Shown: piece by piece, positions 35,541-45,573 of the stretch
Layout: each line of letters begins with the position of its first letter
Position numbering within the stretch: the first letter of the stretch is position 1
DNA from: Xaviernesmea rhizosphaerae
GTDB lineage: Bacteria; Pseudomonadota; Alphaproteobacteria; Rhizobiales; Rhizobiaceae
Assembly: GCF_001938945.1 (NCBI RefSeq)
Contig: NZ_MKIO01000033.1
Location: 156,268 to 220,267 of the forward strand
Direction of reading: 5' to 3'
DNA: 64,000 bases
Notes under the pieces: generated by a model
Told to the model about the DNA's origin: nothing
The model's input: only the letters and a program-made list of their open reading frames with translations
The model's database searches: none
Made by a program: the position numbers and the translations under genes

Positions 35541-36791
35541 ATGGCAATGGCGGAAGCGGCAAACGGACGGCTGGTGATCGTGGGTGGCGGACAGGCGGGC
35601 TTTGCGCTGGCGGCGCGACTGCGGGCGCTGGGTGACCTTCGGCCGGTGACGATGCTCTGCGCGGAGGCGAGCCTGCCCTATCAGCGGCCACCGCTGTCGA
35701 AGAAATATCTGCTCGGCGAGATGGCGCTCGACCGCCTGCAGTTCCGCCCGGAGGCCTGGTACCGCGACAATGCCATCGAGCTCCGCCTCTCCACCCGCGT
35801 GGCCGCGATCGACCGTGCCGCTGCCTGCGTGGTGCTGGATGATGGCGAACGGGTTGGCTATGACCGGCTGGCGCTGGCGACCGGCGCGACGCCCCGGCAG
35901 CTGCCTTCGGCCATAGGTGGCGATCTCGAAGGGGTCTTCACCCTGCGCGACTTCCGCGATGCCGACCGGCTGTCCCAGGCGATGGCGGTAGTCAAGGCCG
36001 CAGGGCGGCGGGCGCTGATCGTCGGCGGCGGCTATATCGGTCTCGAGGCGGCTGCGGTCGCGCGCCTGCAGGGGCTCGACGTGACGCTGATCGAAATGGC
36101 GGACCGCATCCTCCAGCGCGTGGCGGCTTCCGCCACCTCGGCGCTGGTGGCGGCGCTGCATCGCGGGCGCGGCGTGGATCTGCGCGAGGGGGCGGCGCTG
36201 TCCCGTCTCGAAGGGCGCGATGGCCGGGTGGTGGCCGCTCACCTGGCCGATGGCACGGTGCTGCCGGTCGATCTCGTCATTGCCGGCATCGGCGTTGCCG
36301 CCAATGATGCGCTGGCGCGCGAGGCCGGCCTTGCCACCGGCAACGGCATCCTGGTCGATGCGTTCGGGCGCACGCAAGACCCGGCCATCTATGCCATGGG
36401 CGATTGCGCGCTGGTGCCCTTCGAGGACATGGCCGTGCGGCTGGAATCGGTGCAGAACGCCGTGGATCAGGCCGAGGCGGTGGCAGCGCACTTGGCAGGC
36501 AGTGCCGAGCCCTACCGTCCCAAGCCCTGGTTCTGGTCAGATCAATATGACGTCAAGCTGCAGATCGCCGGCTTCGGCCTCGGCCATGACGAGACGCTGA
36601 CCCGGCCGGGCGCACGCGAAGGCGCCGTCTCCGTCTGGTACTTCCGAGGCGGCCGCCTGATCGCCGTCGATGCGCTCAACGATGCCAAGGCCTATGTCAC
36701 CGGCAAGAAGCTGATCGAGATGGGCGTGACACCTGAGAGGGTCAGGCTCGCCGATCCGGCAACGGATCTCAAATCGCTGCTGCCGGCCTGA
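35541..36791 (+). CDS. FAD-dependent ferredoxin/rubredoxin reductase family oxidoreductase
   Basis: A protein of about 416 residues. It has the N-terminal FAD motif VIVGGGQAGFALA, the NAD motif IVGGGYIGLEAAAVA, the ATGATPRQLP link and the second FAD motif DPAIYAMGDCALV. The C-terminal domain (WFWSDQYDVKLQIAG) is the Reductase_C fold of putidaredoxin/rhodocoxin-type reductases that feed P450s or dioxygenases. No electron partner is encoded nearby, so the partner is unknown. Starts at 35535, 35541 and 35547 are all possible; 35541 has the best ribosome-site spacing. Confidence 0.9.
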   Translation: MAMAEAANGRLVIVGGGQAGFALAARLRALGDLRPVTMLCAEASLPYQRPPLSKKYLLGEMALDRLQFRPEAWYRDNAIELRLSTRVAAIDRAAACVVLDDGERVGYDRLALATGATPRQLPSAIGGDLEGVFTLRDFRDADRLSQAMAVVKAAGRRALIVGGGYIGLEAAAVARLQGLDVTLIEMADRILQRVAASATSALVAALHRGRGVDLREGAALSRLEGRDGRVVAAHLADGTVLPVDLVIAGIGVAANDALAREAGLATGNGILVDAFGRTQDPAIYAMGDCALVPFEDMAVRLESVQNAVDQAEAVAAHLAGSAEPYRPKPWFWSDQYDVKLQIAGFGLGHDETLTRPGAREGAVSVWYFRGGRLIAVDALNDAKAYVTGKKLIEMGVTPERVRLADPATDLKSLLPA

Positions 36792-36912
36792 TCGCGCAGC
36801 GCGACGAGCCGGAATTCTGTCAGACCGTGATTTCGGGCCTGGCTTTGTCATCGTCCTGTCACGCTGCCGCGCTTCTTCGTCGCCCGCGCAGCACCTGTCC
36901 GGAGAGCCTTGC

Positions 36913-37374
36913 ATGCATCCGTCCATTCGCCCTGTCCGCGCCGAGGATCGCGCGGCGATCGTCGATATCCACGTTCGGCAGTCGCAGCGCATCTATGCGC
37001 ATTTTCTGCCGCCAGCCTATCTGTTCGAGGTGATGCCAGACGAGAAGCGGATCCTCTGGGCTGCGCGCATTTTGGCGGAGGGTGCGGCGCCGGATATCCT
37101 CATCCGGGTGGCGGAAACCGCGGAAGGGGAGATCGCCGGCTTTGCCTGCTTCGTGCTGAAGCCGGACGATCCATGGGGCATCTATCTCCATAATCTCTAT
37201 GTCGATACGCCCTTTGCCGGCTTAGGCCTTGGCCGGAAGCTGTTCCAGGCCGGGCTGATGGACATTTCCGGGGACTTTGGTGCGCGCGGGGTGCATCTGA
37301 CCGCCTTTGCGCAAAATCACCCGGCCTGCGCGCTTTATGCCCGGCTTGGCGCACAATCCGCGAGCGCTGGATGA
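36913..37374 (+). CDS. GNAT family N-acetyltransferase, probably frameshifted near the C-terminus
   Basis: A 153-residue GNAT domain: IRPVRAEDRAAIVDI at the start and the acetyl-CoA loop DTPFAGLGLGRKLFQ. The end ARLGAQSASAG looks wrong. Adding one base at about 37357 continues the frame as RERWMTERADCPPIETVRYC... to a stop at 37469, 36 residues more, which reads like a normal GNAT tail. So there is either a one-base deletion in the genome or a sequencing error at the CACAATCC stretch. GGAGAG precedes the ATG. The acceptor substrate is unknown. Confidence 0.8.
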   Translation: MHPSIRPVRAEDRAAIVDIHVRQSQRIYAHFLPPAYLFEVMPDEKRILWAARILAEGAAPDILIRVAETAEGEIAGFACFVLKPDDPWGIYLHNLYVDTPFAGLGLGRKLFQAGLMDISGDFGARGVHLTAFAQNHPACALYARLGAQSASAG

Positions 37375-37549
37375 CAGAGCGCGCTGACTGTCCGCCGATC
37401 GAGACCGTGCGCTATTGCTGGCCTGATCGCGCGCAGGCCCTGGCAGGCCTTGGCCGCGTGTTGCGCTGAAGCCTGGCGCGTGAAACCGCTCTGTGGTTTG
37501 GATCGACAGAAGGCAAGCCAATGGCAGGGCACGTGCACAACGATCGCGC

Positions 37550-38206
37550 TCAGCCGGCCAGACGCCGCTCCACAGCATCGGTGAGGCAGAGAATGTCCCG
37601 CCGCGCCTTGTCGAGATTGTGGATCCGGGGATCCTCCGCGCTGAACAGCGAGGCCATCTTGGTGAACATGTCGCGATAGGCGCTACGCTCCAGAATGGCC
37701 GCATCCAGAAAAGGAATGTTCTGCTTCGAGATCACCTGGCTGACATGCTTGGCGGAATTGGTCAGCACCATGGGATTGAGCCGCGTCAGCAGAACCGAGG
37801 ATTTGATCACCATCCGCCTGTTGTCCTCCACCAGCTTCAGGAGGTTGAGCGTGTGGATGGCGCCGCGCGCATCGACGGCCGAGCCCTGCATGGGCACGAC
37901 AACGAAATCAGACAGCGCGAATGTCAGCGCGTTCATCACATCGGTGGCTGCGGAAAGGTCAACGATGATGAAATCCGCCTGGCGCTTGAACGCTTCCAGA
38001 TGGCGTGAAATATCCGCCGGCTTGTCGGCACGGGCCGAGGTGAGCCGCTCCGGCCATGCGGTCGAACACCAGTCATGAAGGGTCAAGAGAGGGTCGCAAT
38101 CGAGAACCGCGACCCGATAGCCGCGTTCGGTCAAGCCCGAGATGAGCAGCGCAGAGCTTGTTGTCTTTCCAGACCCGCCTTTTACATTTGCAAAGCTGAT
38201 GATCAT
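37550..38206 (-). CDS. Orphan ParA/MinD-family ATPase
   Basis: A 218-residue P-loop ATPase with the deviant Walker A KGGSGKT (residues 9-15), a Walker A' region VAVLDCDP, and a Walker B-like FIIVDLS. The size and pattern resemble VirC1/ParA-like single-domain proteins used to position DNA or protein complexes. No ParB-like partner or parS-like sites were seen beside it. GC content is lower than its neighbours (27 of 60 bases near its start), and an AT-rich 500-bp interval follows upstream, both suggesting transfer. Confidence 0.85.
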   Translation of the reverse strand: MIISFANVKGGSGKTTSSALLISGLTERGYRVAVLDCDPLLTLHDWCSTAWPERLTSARADKPADISRHLEAFKRQADFIIVDLSAATDVMNALTFALSDFVVVPMQGSAVDARGAIHTLNLLKLVEDNRRMVIKSSVLLTRLNPMVLTNSAKHVSQVISKQNIPFLDAAILERSAYRDMFTKMASLFSAEDPRIHNLDKARRDILCLTDAVERRLAG

Positions 38207-38707
38207 GAAGCTGAAGACACCAAGTTGATGAAAACCGGCGCAGCTACGGTGTCGTTTTGCAAGTGATACCTCTCATGACGGCTTGTTCGCTAGGCGCTGC
38301 CGACGGTCCCAGAATCAATTCCCCCTGGCCATTATTCATAAAAAAGAGGTCGGTTAAACACGATAAATAGGGATAAATTCATCCATGATATCCTGTTAAG
38401 CATAACATAAATGTGACAATTTTCGCCTTTGTCTGGGGTTTGCGACGAAATCCGGAGCGTGCGCGATCGTGACCTCTCACGGTCTCTGTGCCGCCTGTCC
38501 CTGCCTGCCTGCCGGTGGATGGAAAGCGCAAGGAAAAGGGCGGCCCTTGCGGGACCGCCCTTCCTAGACTGAACCGGATGGATCAGTGCAATCGCCTGTC
38601 GGCCAATCACGTCATGTCCATGCCGCCTCTTCAGCGCGCTTGACGCGCTGAACCACCTTAGATGATGGGCGGCTTCATGGCCCTGCTGCGATTGGCCTAT
38701 CGGCCGA
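38207..38707. other. AT-rich gene-free interval between parA-like gene and groEL
   Basis: 38207-38420 is strongly AT-rich and probably holds the promoter of the ParA-like gene. 38536-38562 is a hairpin terminator for groEL. 38599-38627 repeats the last bases of groEL (29 bp, 2 mismatches to 38700-38728). No gene is seen. Confidence 0.6.
38536..38562 (-). terminator. Probable terminator of the groESL operon
   Basis: The arms AAGGGCGG (38536-38543) and CCGCCCTT (38555-38562) flank an 11-nt loop. On the minus strand the hairpin is followed by TTCC. It lies about 150 bp after the groEL stop codon. Confidence 0.6.
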
Positions 38708-40348
<1,641 letters not shown>

Positions 40349-40417
40349 TCAAACTCCTGGTTTGAATGCCGGATGATCCGGCGTCTCAAGCAATTCGATG
40401 TCGGAAAAAGTCCGAGA

Positions 40418-40714
40418 TCAGGCGATGACGCCCATGATGTCGGATTCTTTCATGATCAGCAGGTCTTCGCCGTTGAGCTTGACCTCGGTGCCAGACCACT
40501 TGCCGAACAGAACCCGGTCGCCAGCCTTGACGTCGAGCGGAACGACCTTGCCGGACTCGTCACGAGCGCCGGTGCCGACGGCGACGATTTCGCCTTCCTG
40601 CGGCTTTTCCTTGGCGGTATCGGGGATGATGATGCCGCCCTTGGTCTTAGCTTCGGACTCGACGCGACGAACGACGACGCGGTCGTGCAGCGGGCGGAAG
40701 TTGGTGCTTGTCAT
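40418..40714 (-). CDS. groES: 10 kDa co-chaperonin GroES
   Basis: A 98-residue GroES. It has [19 protein letters not shown], the mobile loop with [18 protein letters not shown] and the C-terminal [14 protein letters not shown]. It caps GroEL. It is the first gene of the operon, about 60 bp after the CIRCE element. Confidence 0.98.
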   Translation of the reverse strand: MTSTNFRPLHDRVVVRRVESEAKTKGGIIIPDTAKEKPQEGEIVAVGTGARDESGKVVPLDVKAGDRVLFGKWSGTEVKLNGEDLLIMKESDIMGVIA

Positions 40715-41064
40715 TGTCTGTTTCCTCGATCAAATGACGTGCGGATCGCGCGAGGTGGGACCCGCGATGAACTGTTAGCACTCTCGCTTAGGGAGTGCCA
40801 GCGCCCTGGAGATAGTCACGCCGCAAGCGCGAGTCAAGAACCGGTTCCATCGCGCTTCTGCAAAATTTTTGTGTCTTTTTGCTGTTGGCCGGCGTTAACC
40901 ATGGCCATTCGTCCCGGGCGCGGCCAGCATCGCCGCAGGGCATGAGGCGTGGAAGATGACCCGGAAAATCCTGCAGGCCGCACCTGAGCATGGCCTTGAC
41001 GCTTGTGTTTTGTGCCGAGCCTTGTCATGAACCCTTCACTCCTTTTGTCGATCGCAAAGACGCC
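40715..41064. other. Divergent region between groES and the HAD gene
   Basis: It holds the CIRCE operator and the groESL promoter; the rest, toward the HAD gene, shows no gene or repeat. Confidence 0.6.
40775..40801. promoter_or_regulatory. CIRCE operator (HrcA-binding site) for groESL
   Basis: TTAGCACTC, nine bases, then GAGTGCCAG: the classic TTAGCACTC-N9-GAGTGCTAA inverted repeat with two mismatches in the right arm. HrcA represses through such sites and releases them on heat shock. It sits 61 bp upstream of the groES start. Confidence 0.93.
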
Positions 41065-41913
41065 ATGATTTCCCGCATTTCCGAGTTTCGCGACATTACC
41101 GCCCGTTACGACATCGCGCTGTGCGATGTCTGGGGCGTTCTGCACAACGGCGTTGCGGCCTTTCCCGGTGCCGGCGAGGCGCTGGCGGCCGCCCGTGCAC
41201 GCGGGATGACCGTGGTGCTCATCACCAATTCGCCGCGCCCGTCGCCAGGCGTCATTGCCCAGATCCGCGGGCTCGGCGTGCCCGACGAAGCTTATGACCG
41301 CATCGTCACCTCAGGCGACGTTACCCGCGCGCTGATCGCCGCCGGCCCGAAGAAGATCTATTTCATCGGCTCCGATCGCGATCTGCCGCTGATCGAGGGG
41401 CTGAACGTGCAGATGGTCTCCTGCGAGGAGGCCGATGCGATCGTCTGCGCCGGTTTCTTCGATGACGAGAGCGAGACGCCGGAAGATTATCGCGCGACGC
41501 TGAAGACCGCCGCCGCGCGAAAACTGCCGCTGATCTGTGCAAATCCCGATCTGGTGGTCGAGCGCGGCCACCGGCTGATCCCCTGCGCCGGCGCCATCGC
41601 CAAGCTTTATGGCGAGCTGGGCGGCGAGACCCGGATCGCCGGCAAGCCGCACAAGCCGATCTACCGCGCGGCGCTGACGGAGGCCAAAGCCGTGCGCGGC
41701 TCGGTCGATTTCTCGCGCGTTCTGGCGATCGGCGACGGCATGCCGACGGATGTGCGCGGCGCGATCGACAGCGGGCTGGACCTGCTCTACATCAGCGCCG
41801 GCATCCACGCGAAGGACTATATGACCGGCGAGAAGACCGACGAATCCAAACTCAAGGCCTTCCTGAAGGCTGAGGGAGCATCCCCGAAATGGTGGATGCC
41901 GCGCCTCGCATGA
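41065..41913 (+). CDS. TIGR01459-family HAD-type hydrolase (NagD-like)
   Basis: A 282-residue class IIA HAD protein. The nucleophile motif is CDVWGVLHNGVAAFPGA (Asp with the second Asp replaced by Gly-containing loop typical of this family), motif II is TNSPRP, and the C-terminal motifs GKPHKPIY and AIGDGMPTDVRGA follow. NagD-like enzymes act on nucleotide or sugar phosphates. It overlaps ribF by 4 bp (ATGA), so a role around FMN/FAD metabolism is plausible but unproven. Confidence 0.9.
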   Translation: MISRISEFRDITARYDIALCDVWGVLHNGVAAFPGAGEALAAARARGMTVVLITNSPRPSPGVIAQIRGLGVPDEAYDRIVTSGDVTRALIAAGPKKIYFIGSDRDLPLIEGLNVQMVSCEEADAIVCAGFFDDESETPEDYRATLKTAAARKLPLICANPDLVVERGHRLIPCAGAIAKLYGELGGETRIAGKPHKPIYRAALTEAKAVRGSVDFSRVLAIGDGMPTDVRGAIDSGLDLLYISAGIHAKDYMTGEKTDESKLKAFLKAEGASPKWWMPRLA

Positions 41914-42893
41914 CGACGATTTTCCACCGCAACGAAACCCGCCAGCCGCTGCCCGAGGATCTCAAGGGCGGCGTGATCGCGATCGGCAATTTCGATGGCG
42001 TCCATCGCGGCCATCAATCCGTGCTGGAGCGCGCGCTGAAGGAGGCCGAGGCCCGCGGCGTCAAGGCGCTGGTGCTGACCTTTGAGCCGCATCCGCGCAG
42101 CGTCTTCAAACCCGAGCAGCCCGTCTTCCGGCTGACGCCGGCGCCGCTCAAGGCCCGGCTTCTGGAAGCCATGGGCTTTGCCTGCGTGATCGAATATCCC
42201 TTCGACCGCTCCTTCTCCGAGCTTTCCGCCGGCGATTTCGTCCAGCGCGTGCTGATCGACTGGCTGCATGCCGGCCATGTGGTCACCGGCTTCGACTTCC
42301 ATTTCGGCAAGGGACGCGAAGGCGGGCCGGCCTTCCTGATGCAGGCGGGGCAGGCCCACGGCTTCGGCGTTACCCTGGTCGATGCCTTCCGCGATGAGAA
42401 CACGGAGGTGATCTCGTCCAGCCGCATCCGCAGCTTCCTGCAGTCGGGCGATGTCGCGGGCGCCGCCGGCCTGCTCGGCTATCGCTTCACGGTCGAGGCC
42501 GAGGTGATCCACGGCAAGCAGCTGGGCCGCACGCTCGGCTATCCCACCGCCAATATGCGGCTCGACCCCGCCACGGAGCTGAAGAACGGCATCTATGCCG
42601 TGCGCTTCCGTGAGGCCGATGGCACCCTGCACAATGGCGTGGCGAGCTTCGGCAACCGTCCCACGGTGACCCAGGCCGGCGAGGCGCTGCTCGAGACCTT
42701 CCTGTTCGACTGGTCGGGCGACCTCTATGGCAAGGTGGCCTCCGTCAGCTTCTTCGGGCATTTGCGCGACGAGCTGAAATTCTCCGGCCTCGACCCGCTG
42801 GTCGCCCAGATGCGCCAGGACGATGCCGAGGCGCGCGCGTTGCTGGCCGGGGTGAAGCCGCTGAGCGCCATCGACGCGGCCTTGTGTTTCTAG
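41910..42893 (+). CDS. ribF: Bifunctional riboflavin kinase / FAD synthetase
   Basis: The 327-residue enzyme makes FMN then FAD. The N-terminal adenylyltransferase domain has AIGNFDGVHRGHQ (HxGH-type motif) and ISSSRIRSFL; the C-terminal kinase domain has GKQLGRTLGYPTANM and FGNRPTV. The start at 41910 gives the usual MTTIFHRNET beginning; 41889 is an alternative. The TAG stop (42891-42893) is part of repeat B3. It is not next to ileS, its common proteobacterial neighbour. Confidence 0.95.
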   Translation: MTTIFHRNETRQPLPEDLKGGVIAIGNFDGVHRGHQSVLERALKEAEARGVKALVLTFEPHPRSVFKPEQPVFRLTPAPLKARLLEAMGFACVIEYPFDRSFSELSAGDFVQRVLIDWLHAGHVVTGFDFHFGKGREGGPAFLMQAGQAHGFGVTLVDAFRDENTEVISSSRIRSFLQSGDVAGAAGLLGYRFTVEAEVIHGKQLGRTLGYPTANMRLDPATELKNGIYAVRFREADGTLHNGVASFGNRPTVTQAGEALLETFLFDWSGDLYGKVASVSFFGHLRDELKFSGLDPLVAQMRQDDAEARALLAGVKPLSAIDAALCF

Positions 42894-42957
42894 GGTCAAG
42901 GACCGAAACCGGTTTTCGGAACAATCCGATACAGACAAAAGATAGCGCATCGGATTG
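42890..42957. repeat. Family B palindromic repeat (B3), diverged
   Basis: It starts CTAGGGTCAAGGACCGAAAC, then GGTTTTCGGAACAATCCGAT and GCGCATCGGATT. Its initial TAG is the ribF stop codon. Confidence 0.75.
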
Positions 42958-43170
42958 CGCGTGATTTCCAGTGAGATGCGCTGGCGCACCGAGCCGGAAC
43001 GCCTCTTCAGGCGCAGGTCGCCGATGACGTAAAAATGCCACAGACATTCGCTAATATTCGTTGGGTCTGGGGATTTCCGCGTTCGGCATCAGCAATTATA
43101 CTGATTGTCACCGAGCGGTCGCATGCGCCAATTAAGACATCGGAAACTGTCTGATTTGGATCCCCCGACC

Positions 43171-43839
43171 ATGCGCCCCTTTCGCCTCTCGACCGCTTTC
43201 CTGTCCGCACTGCTGCTCTCGACCGGTCTTGCGGGCGCAGCGCGAGCGGACATGGTTCTGTCGGCCTATGGCGGTTCGCAATGGGCGGCGCCGGGCACGG
43301 TCGAAACCTCCGACGGTACGCGCTTCTCGGCAGACTGGAAAGGCCGCTCTTTCAGCGCCCCGCCCTATTACGGCTTTCGCGGCACCTGGTGGCTGAATGA
43401 TTTCGGCCTGTCGGATTTCGGCGTCTCGCTCGATTACGCCCATGCCAAAGTCTATGCCGACGACGCCACCTTCCGGCGTACCCCGGGCTGGACGACGCTC
43501 GAATTCACCGATGGCCTGAACGTGCTGACGCTGAACGGGCTCTATCGCTTCCAGGACGCCACGCGCGACTGGACGCCCTATGTCGGCCTCGGTGCCGGCA
43601 TCAACATCCCCCATGTCGAGGTCACGCGCCCCAGCGGCCGCACCTTTGAATATCAGGTCGGCGGCGCGACGCTGCAGGCGCAGGCCGGTGTCGACTACAA
43701 GATCACCGAGCACTGGTCGGCCTTCGCCGAATACAAGGCCAACTACTCCTTCGTCGATGTCGATATCGACAGCGGCGCCAAGCTGAAGACCGACGTCTTC
43801 ACCCATGGCATCAATCTCGGCGTCAGCTTTCATTTTTAA
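43171..43839 (+). CDS. LpxQ-like outer-membrane beta-barrel protein (lipid A oxidase family)
   Basis: A 222-residue protein with a signal peptide ending near GAARA (residue 26) and an all-beta, aromatic-rich mature part ending in Phe (NLGVSFHF), as outer-membrane barrels do. Blocks such as FGVSLDYAHAKVYAD, LEFTDGLNVLTLN, IPHVEV and FEYQV recall rhizobial LpxQ, which oxidises the proximal glucosamine of lipid A to aminogluconate. The assignment rests on recollection of the family and needs a search. The ATG at 43171 gives a normal signal peptide. Confidence 0.7.
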   Translation: MRPFRLSTAFLSALLLSTGLAGAARADMVLSAYGGSQWAAPGTVETSDGTRFSADWKGRSFSAPPYYGFRGTWWLNDFGLSDFGVSLDYAHAKVYADDATFRRTPGWTTLEFTDGLNVLTLNGLYRFQDATRDWTPYVGLGAGINIPHVEVTRPSGRTFEYQVGGATLQAQAGVDYKITEHWSAFAEYKANYSFVDVDIDSGAKLKTDVFTHGINLGVSFHF

Positions 43840-44506
43840 GTGAAGCGGCATGTCGGTGGCGATGCCAGTCATGCGCCCGCGCGCGGGCGCAATTTCAGGC
43901 CGTCAGCAATGCTCTGATGCTTCTTATGAAAGCTTTCTTTATTAAGCTTCAGCACTGTATTCAAACACTATTACCGCCGCCTCTCCCGCTTAAGACAAGA
44001 ATTGTGACAGTCGCGATCCCAGCCCGACGAGACGCGCCGGAGGCGGAGAACCGCCGGTTGCGAAGGCGACGACCCGGCCGCCGAGCGAAGCGGCAGGCCC
44101 GAACGGCGAATCACGGAAAGCAAAGAATATAAGTTAAGCCGGCTAGGCTTTTAGCGGCGAGGGCATGCAGCGGATGATTGCATGTTTTTACATCATTTTT
44201 CCCGAATTTTTGCATTTTTCCCGGGCAGAAAGAATGCAAATTATGCGCTGAAAAAATGGTAACCGGCTAAACTCTTATGGCCTGTTGGATTTTTCGTTCC
44301 TCGAAACGATTTTTCTTATCCCGAGAGGCGGTCGTGGCTGGAATGTGGCTTTCCCTCGCACGGAAAGTCCCTATATATCCCTAATGCCATCCTTGGCGTC
44401 TTTACGTAATTTATAGTCGGACGTGGCATCCTGCTTCGAAAAGCAGGACCGGCGACATTGGAGCCACGCACAAAGGGTCTGAAGAACCCTGGAAGAGGTG
44501 AAAGAA
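43840..44506. other. Long gene-free interval before the Nudix gene
   Basis: A perfect 20-nt palindrome at 43872-43891 (TGCGCCCGCG and its complement) may end lpxQ-like transcription. 44150-44420 is AT-rich with runs of T and A. Small hairpins lie at 44430-44447 and 44474-44490, the last just before the Nudix ribosome site. Short open frames here (for example 43917-44132) look non-coding. A small RNA is possible. Confidence 0.5.
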
Positions 44507-45010
44507 TTGACGATTTTCAACCGGTTCGCTCAGGATATGATGCTGATGTTCCGCCGCCCTGCGCGGATGCAGTGTGCTGCCTTGTGTTACCGGCTGCAGA
44601 AAAAGACCGGCAAGCCGGAAATGCTCGTGATCACCAGCCGCGATACCGGACGCTGGGTGATCCCCAAGGGCTGGCCGATGGAAGGCAAGAGCTCCGCCCA
44701 GGCCGCGGAACGCGAAGCCTATGAGGAAGCCGGCGTGAAGGGCGTGCTGAGCGAGACCATGGCCGGCGCCTATATGTACGAAAAAGGCATGAATGGCGGC
44801 CTGAAGGTTCCCTGCCGCGTTCAGGTCTATCCGCTGCTTGTCACCAACATGCTGAAGAACTTCCCCGAGCGCGGCAGCCGCAGGCTCGAATGGGTCTCCT
44901 TCGAGGAGGCTGCCGCCCGCGTGGCCGAGCCCGGGCTCAAGGCCCTGATCGAGCAGTTCGGCCACGAACTGGTGCAGCTGGAGCGGGCGGGCACCTCGCT
45001 GTCCGCCTGA
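44507..45010 (+). CDS. Nudix hydrolase (diphosphoinositol-polyphosphate phosphohydrolase-like)
   Basis: A 167-residue Nudix protein. The box is VIPKGWPMEG followed by EREAYEEAGVKG, keeping the REAxEEAG core though one upstream Glu is replaced by Lys. It belongs to the subgroup with a VIPKGWP entry, which includes enzymes cutting dinucleoside polyphosphates or inositol pyrophosphates. The start is uncertain: TTG at 44507 (TIFNRFAQDMML) fits the family and the AGAGG spacing; GTG at 44498 would add three residues. It stands alone in front of repeat B4. Confidence 0.88.
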   Translation: MTIFNRFAQDMMLMFRRPARMQCAALCYRLQKKTGKPEMLVITSRDTGRWVIPKGWPMEGKSSAQAAEREAYEEAGVKGVLSETMAGAYMYEKGMNGGLKVPCRVQVYPLLVTNMLKNFPERGSRRLEWVSFEEAAARVAEPGLKALIEQFGHELVQLERAGTSLSA

Positions 45011-45033
45011 GCCGCCTGTCTGCACGCTCTGCC

Positions 45034-45140
45034 TTTAGCGCATCGGACCGAAAAGTGGGAACCGGGTTTCGGAAAAATCCGATGCAAAAACAAAAATCTA
45101 GAGCATCGCACTGAGGACTGTTTTCAGTCCGATGCTCTAG
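45034..45140. repeat. Family B palindromic repeat, two modules joined at CTAG (B4)
   Basis: A long module (TTTAGCGCATCGGACC, GGGAACCGGGTTTCGG, TCCGATGCAAAAACAAAAAT) joins a short hairpin module (AGAGCATCGC to CAGTCCGATGCTCTAG) at CTAG 45098-45101. It is the mirror order of B1. Confidence 0.85.
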
Positions 45141-45482
45141 CATGCAAAGGCCGCACCGCCTGATCTCGGCGGCCTATCCTCGGCAGGCCCGTCTCGCTTT
45201 TCCCGCAATTCTCAAACATGTGGACTGCTGCACGCAGCCGGACATGCCTGATGTTTCGATCAGCACGGCGCGCGCCGTGGCGGGCCGTCGTCCGGTCCCA
45301 CGACAAGGGAAAGGCCTCGTCAATCCCGGGCAAATGACGATCCTGAAGGGTTCCTTGATGGTTGAGCGACTCGGCCGCCTCGGCGCCCGGTCCCGCGGCA
45401 CTATATCGAGGCAAGGCGGCCTGTCGGGAGACGGAGCTGTCATCCGGATGCGCGCGGTCGGGACCAAACAAGAACAGCGGGA

Positions 45483-45552
45483 GCCTGGGCGCCGTTTCGG
45501 CGCCTGAGCAGCCCCAGGCCTTCAGTTGCACGGATGCGGGCAACTGAAGGCC
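45483..45552 (+). promoter_or_regulatory. Two overlapping hairpins in the Pit leader
   Basis: Hairpin 1 (45483-45519) has outer arms GCCTGGG/CCCAGGC and an inner GCGCCG/CGGCGC stem. Hairpin 2 (45517-45552) has perfect 12-bp arms GGCCTTCAGTTG/CAACTGAAGGCC around a 12-nt loop and ends 21 nt before the GTG. The two share 45517-45519, so they cannot both form fully. Regulation is inference. Confidence 0.5.
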
Positions 45553-45573
45553 GGCGAATTTGGAGTAGAAACG

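Larger units (their letters stand above)
45011..45573. other. Gene-free interval before the Pit gene, with repeat B4 and structured leader
   Basis: Contains B4 (45034-45140), about 340 bp with no recognised element, then two overlapping hairpins at 45483-45552 in front of the Pit start. Confidence 0.6.

Noticed and set aside
43917..44132. 71-codon plus-strand frame
   Set aside because: Basic low-complexity end, no clear ribosome site and no recognisable motif; treated as non-coding.
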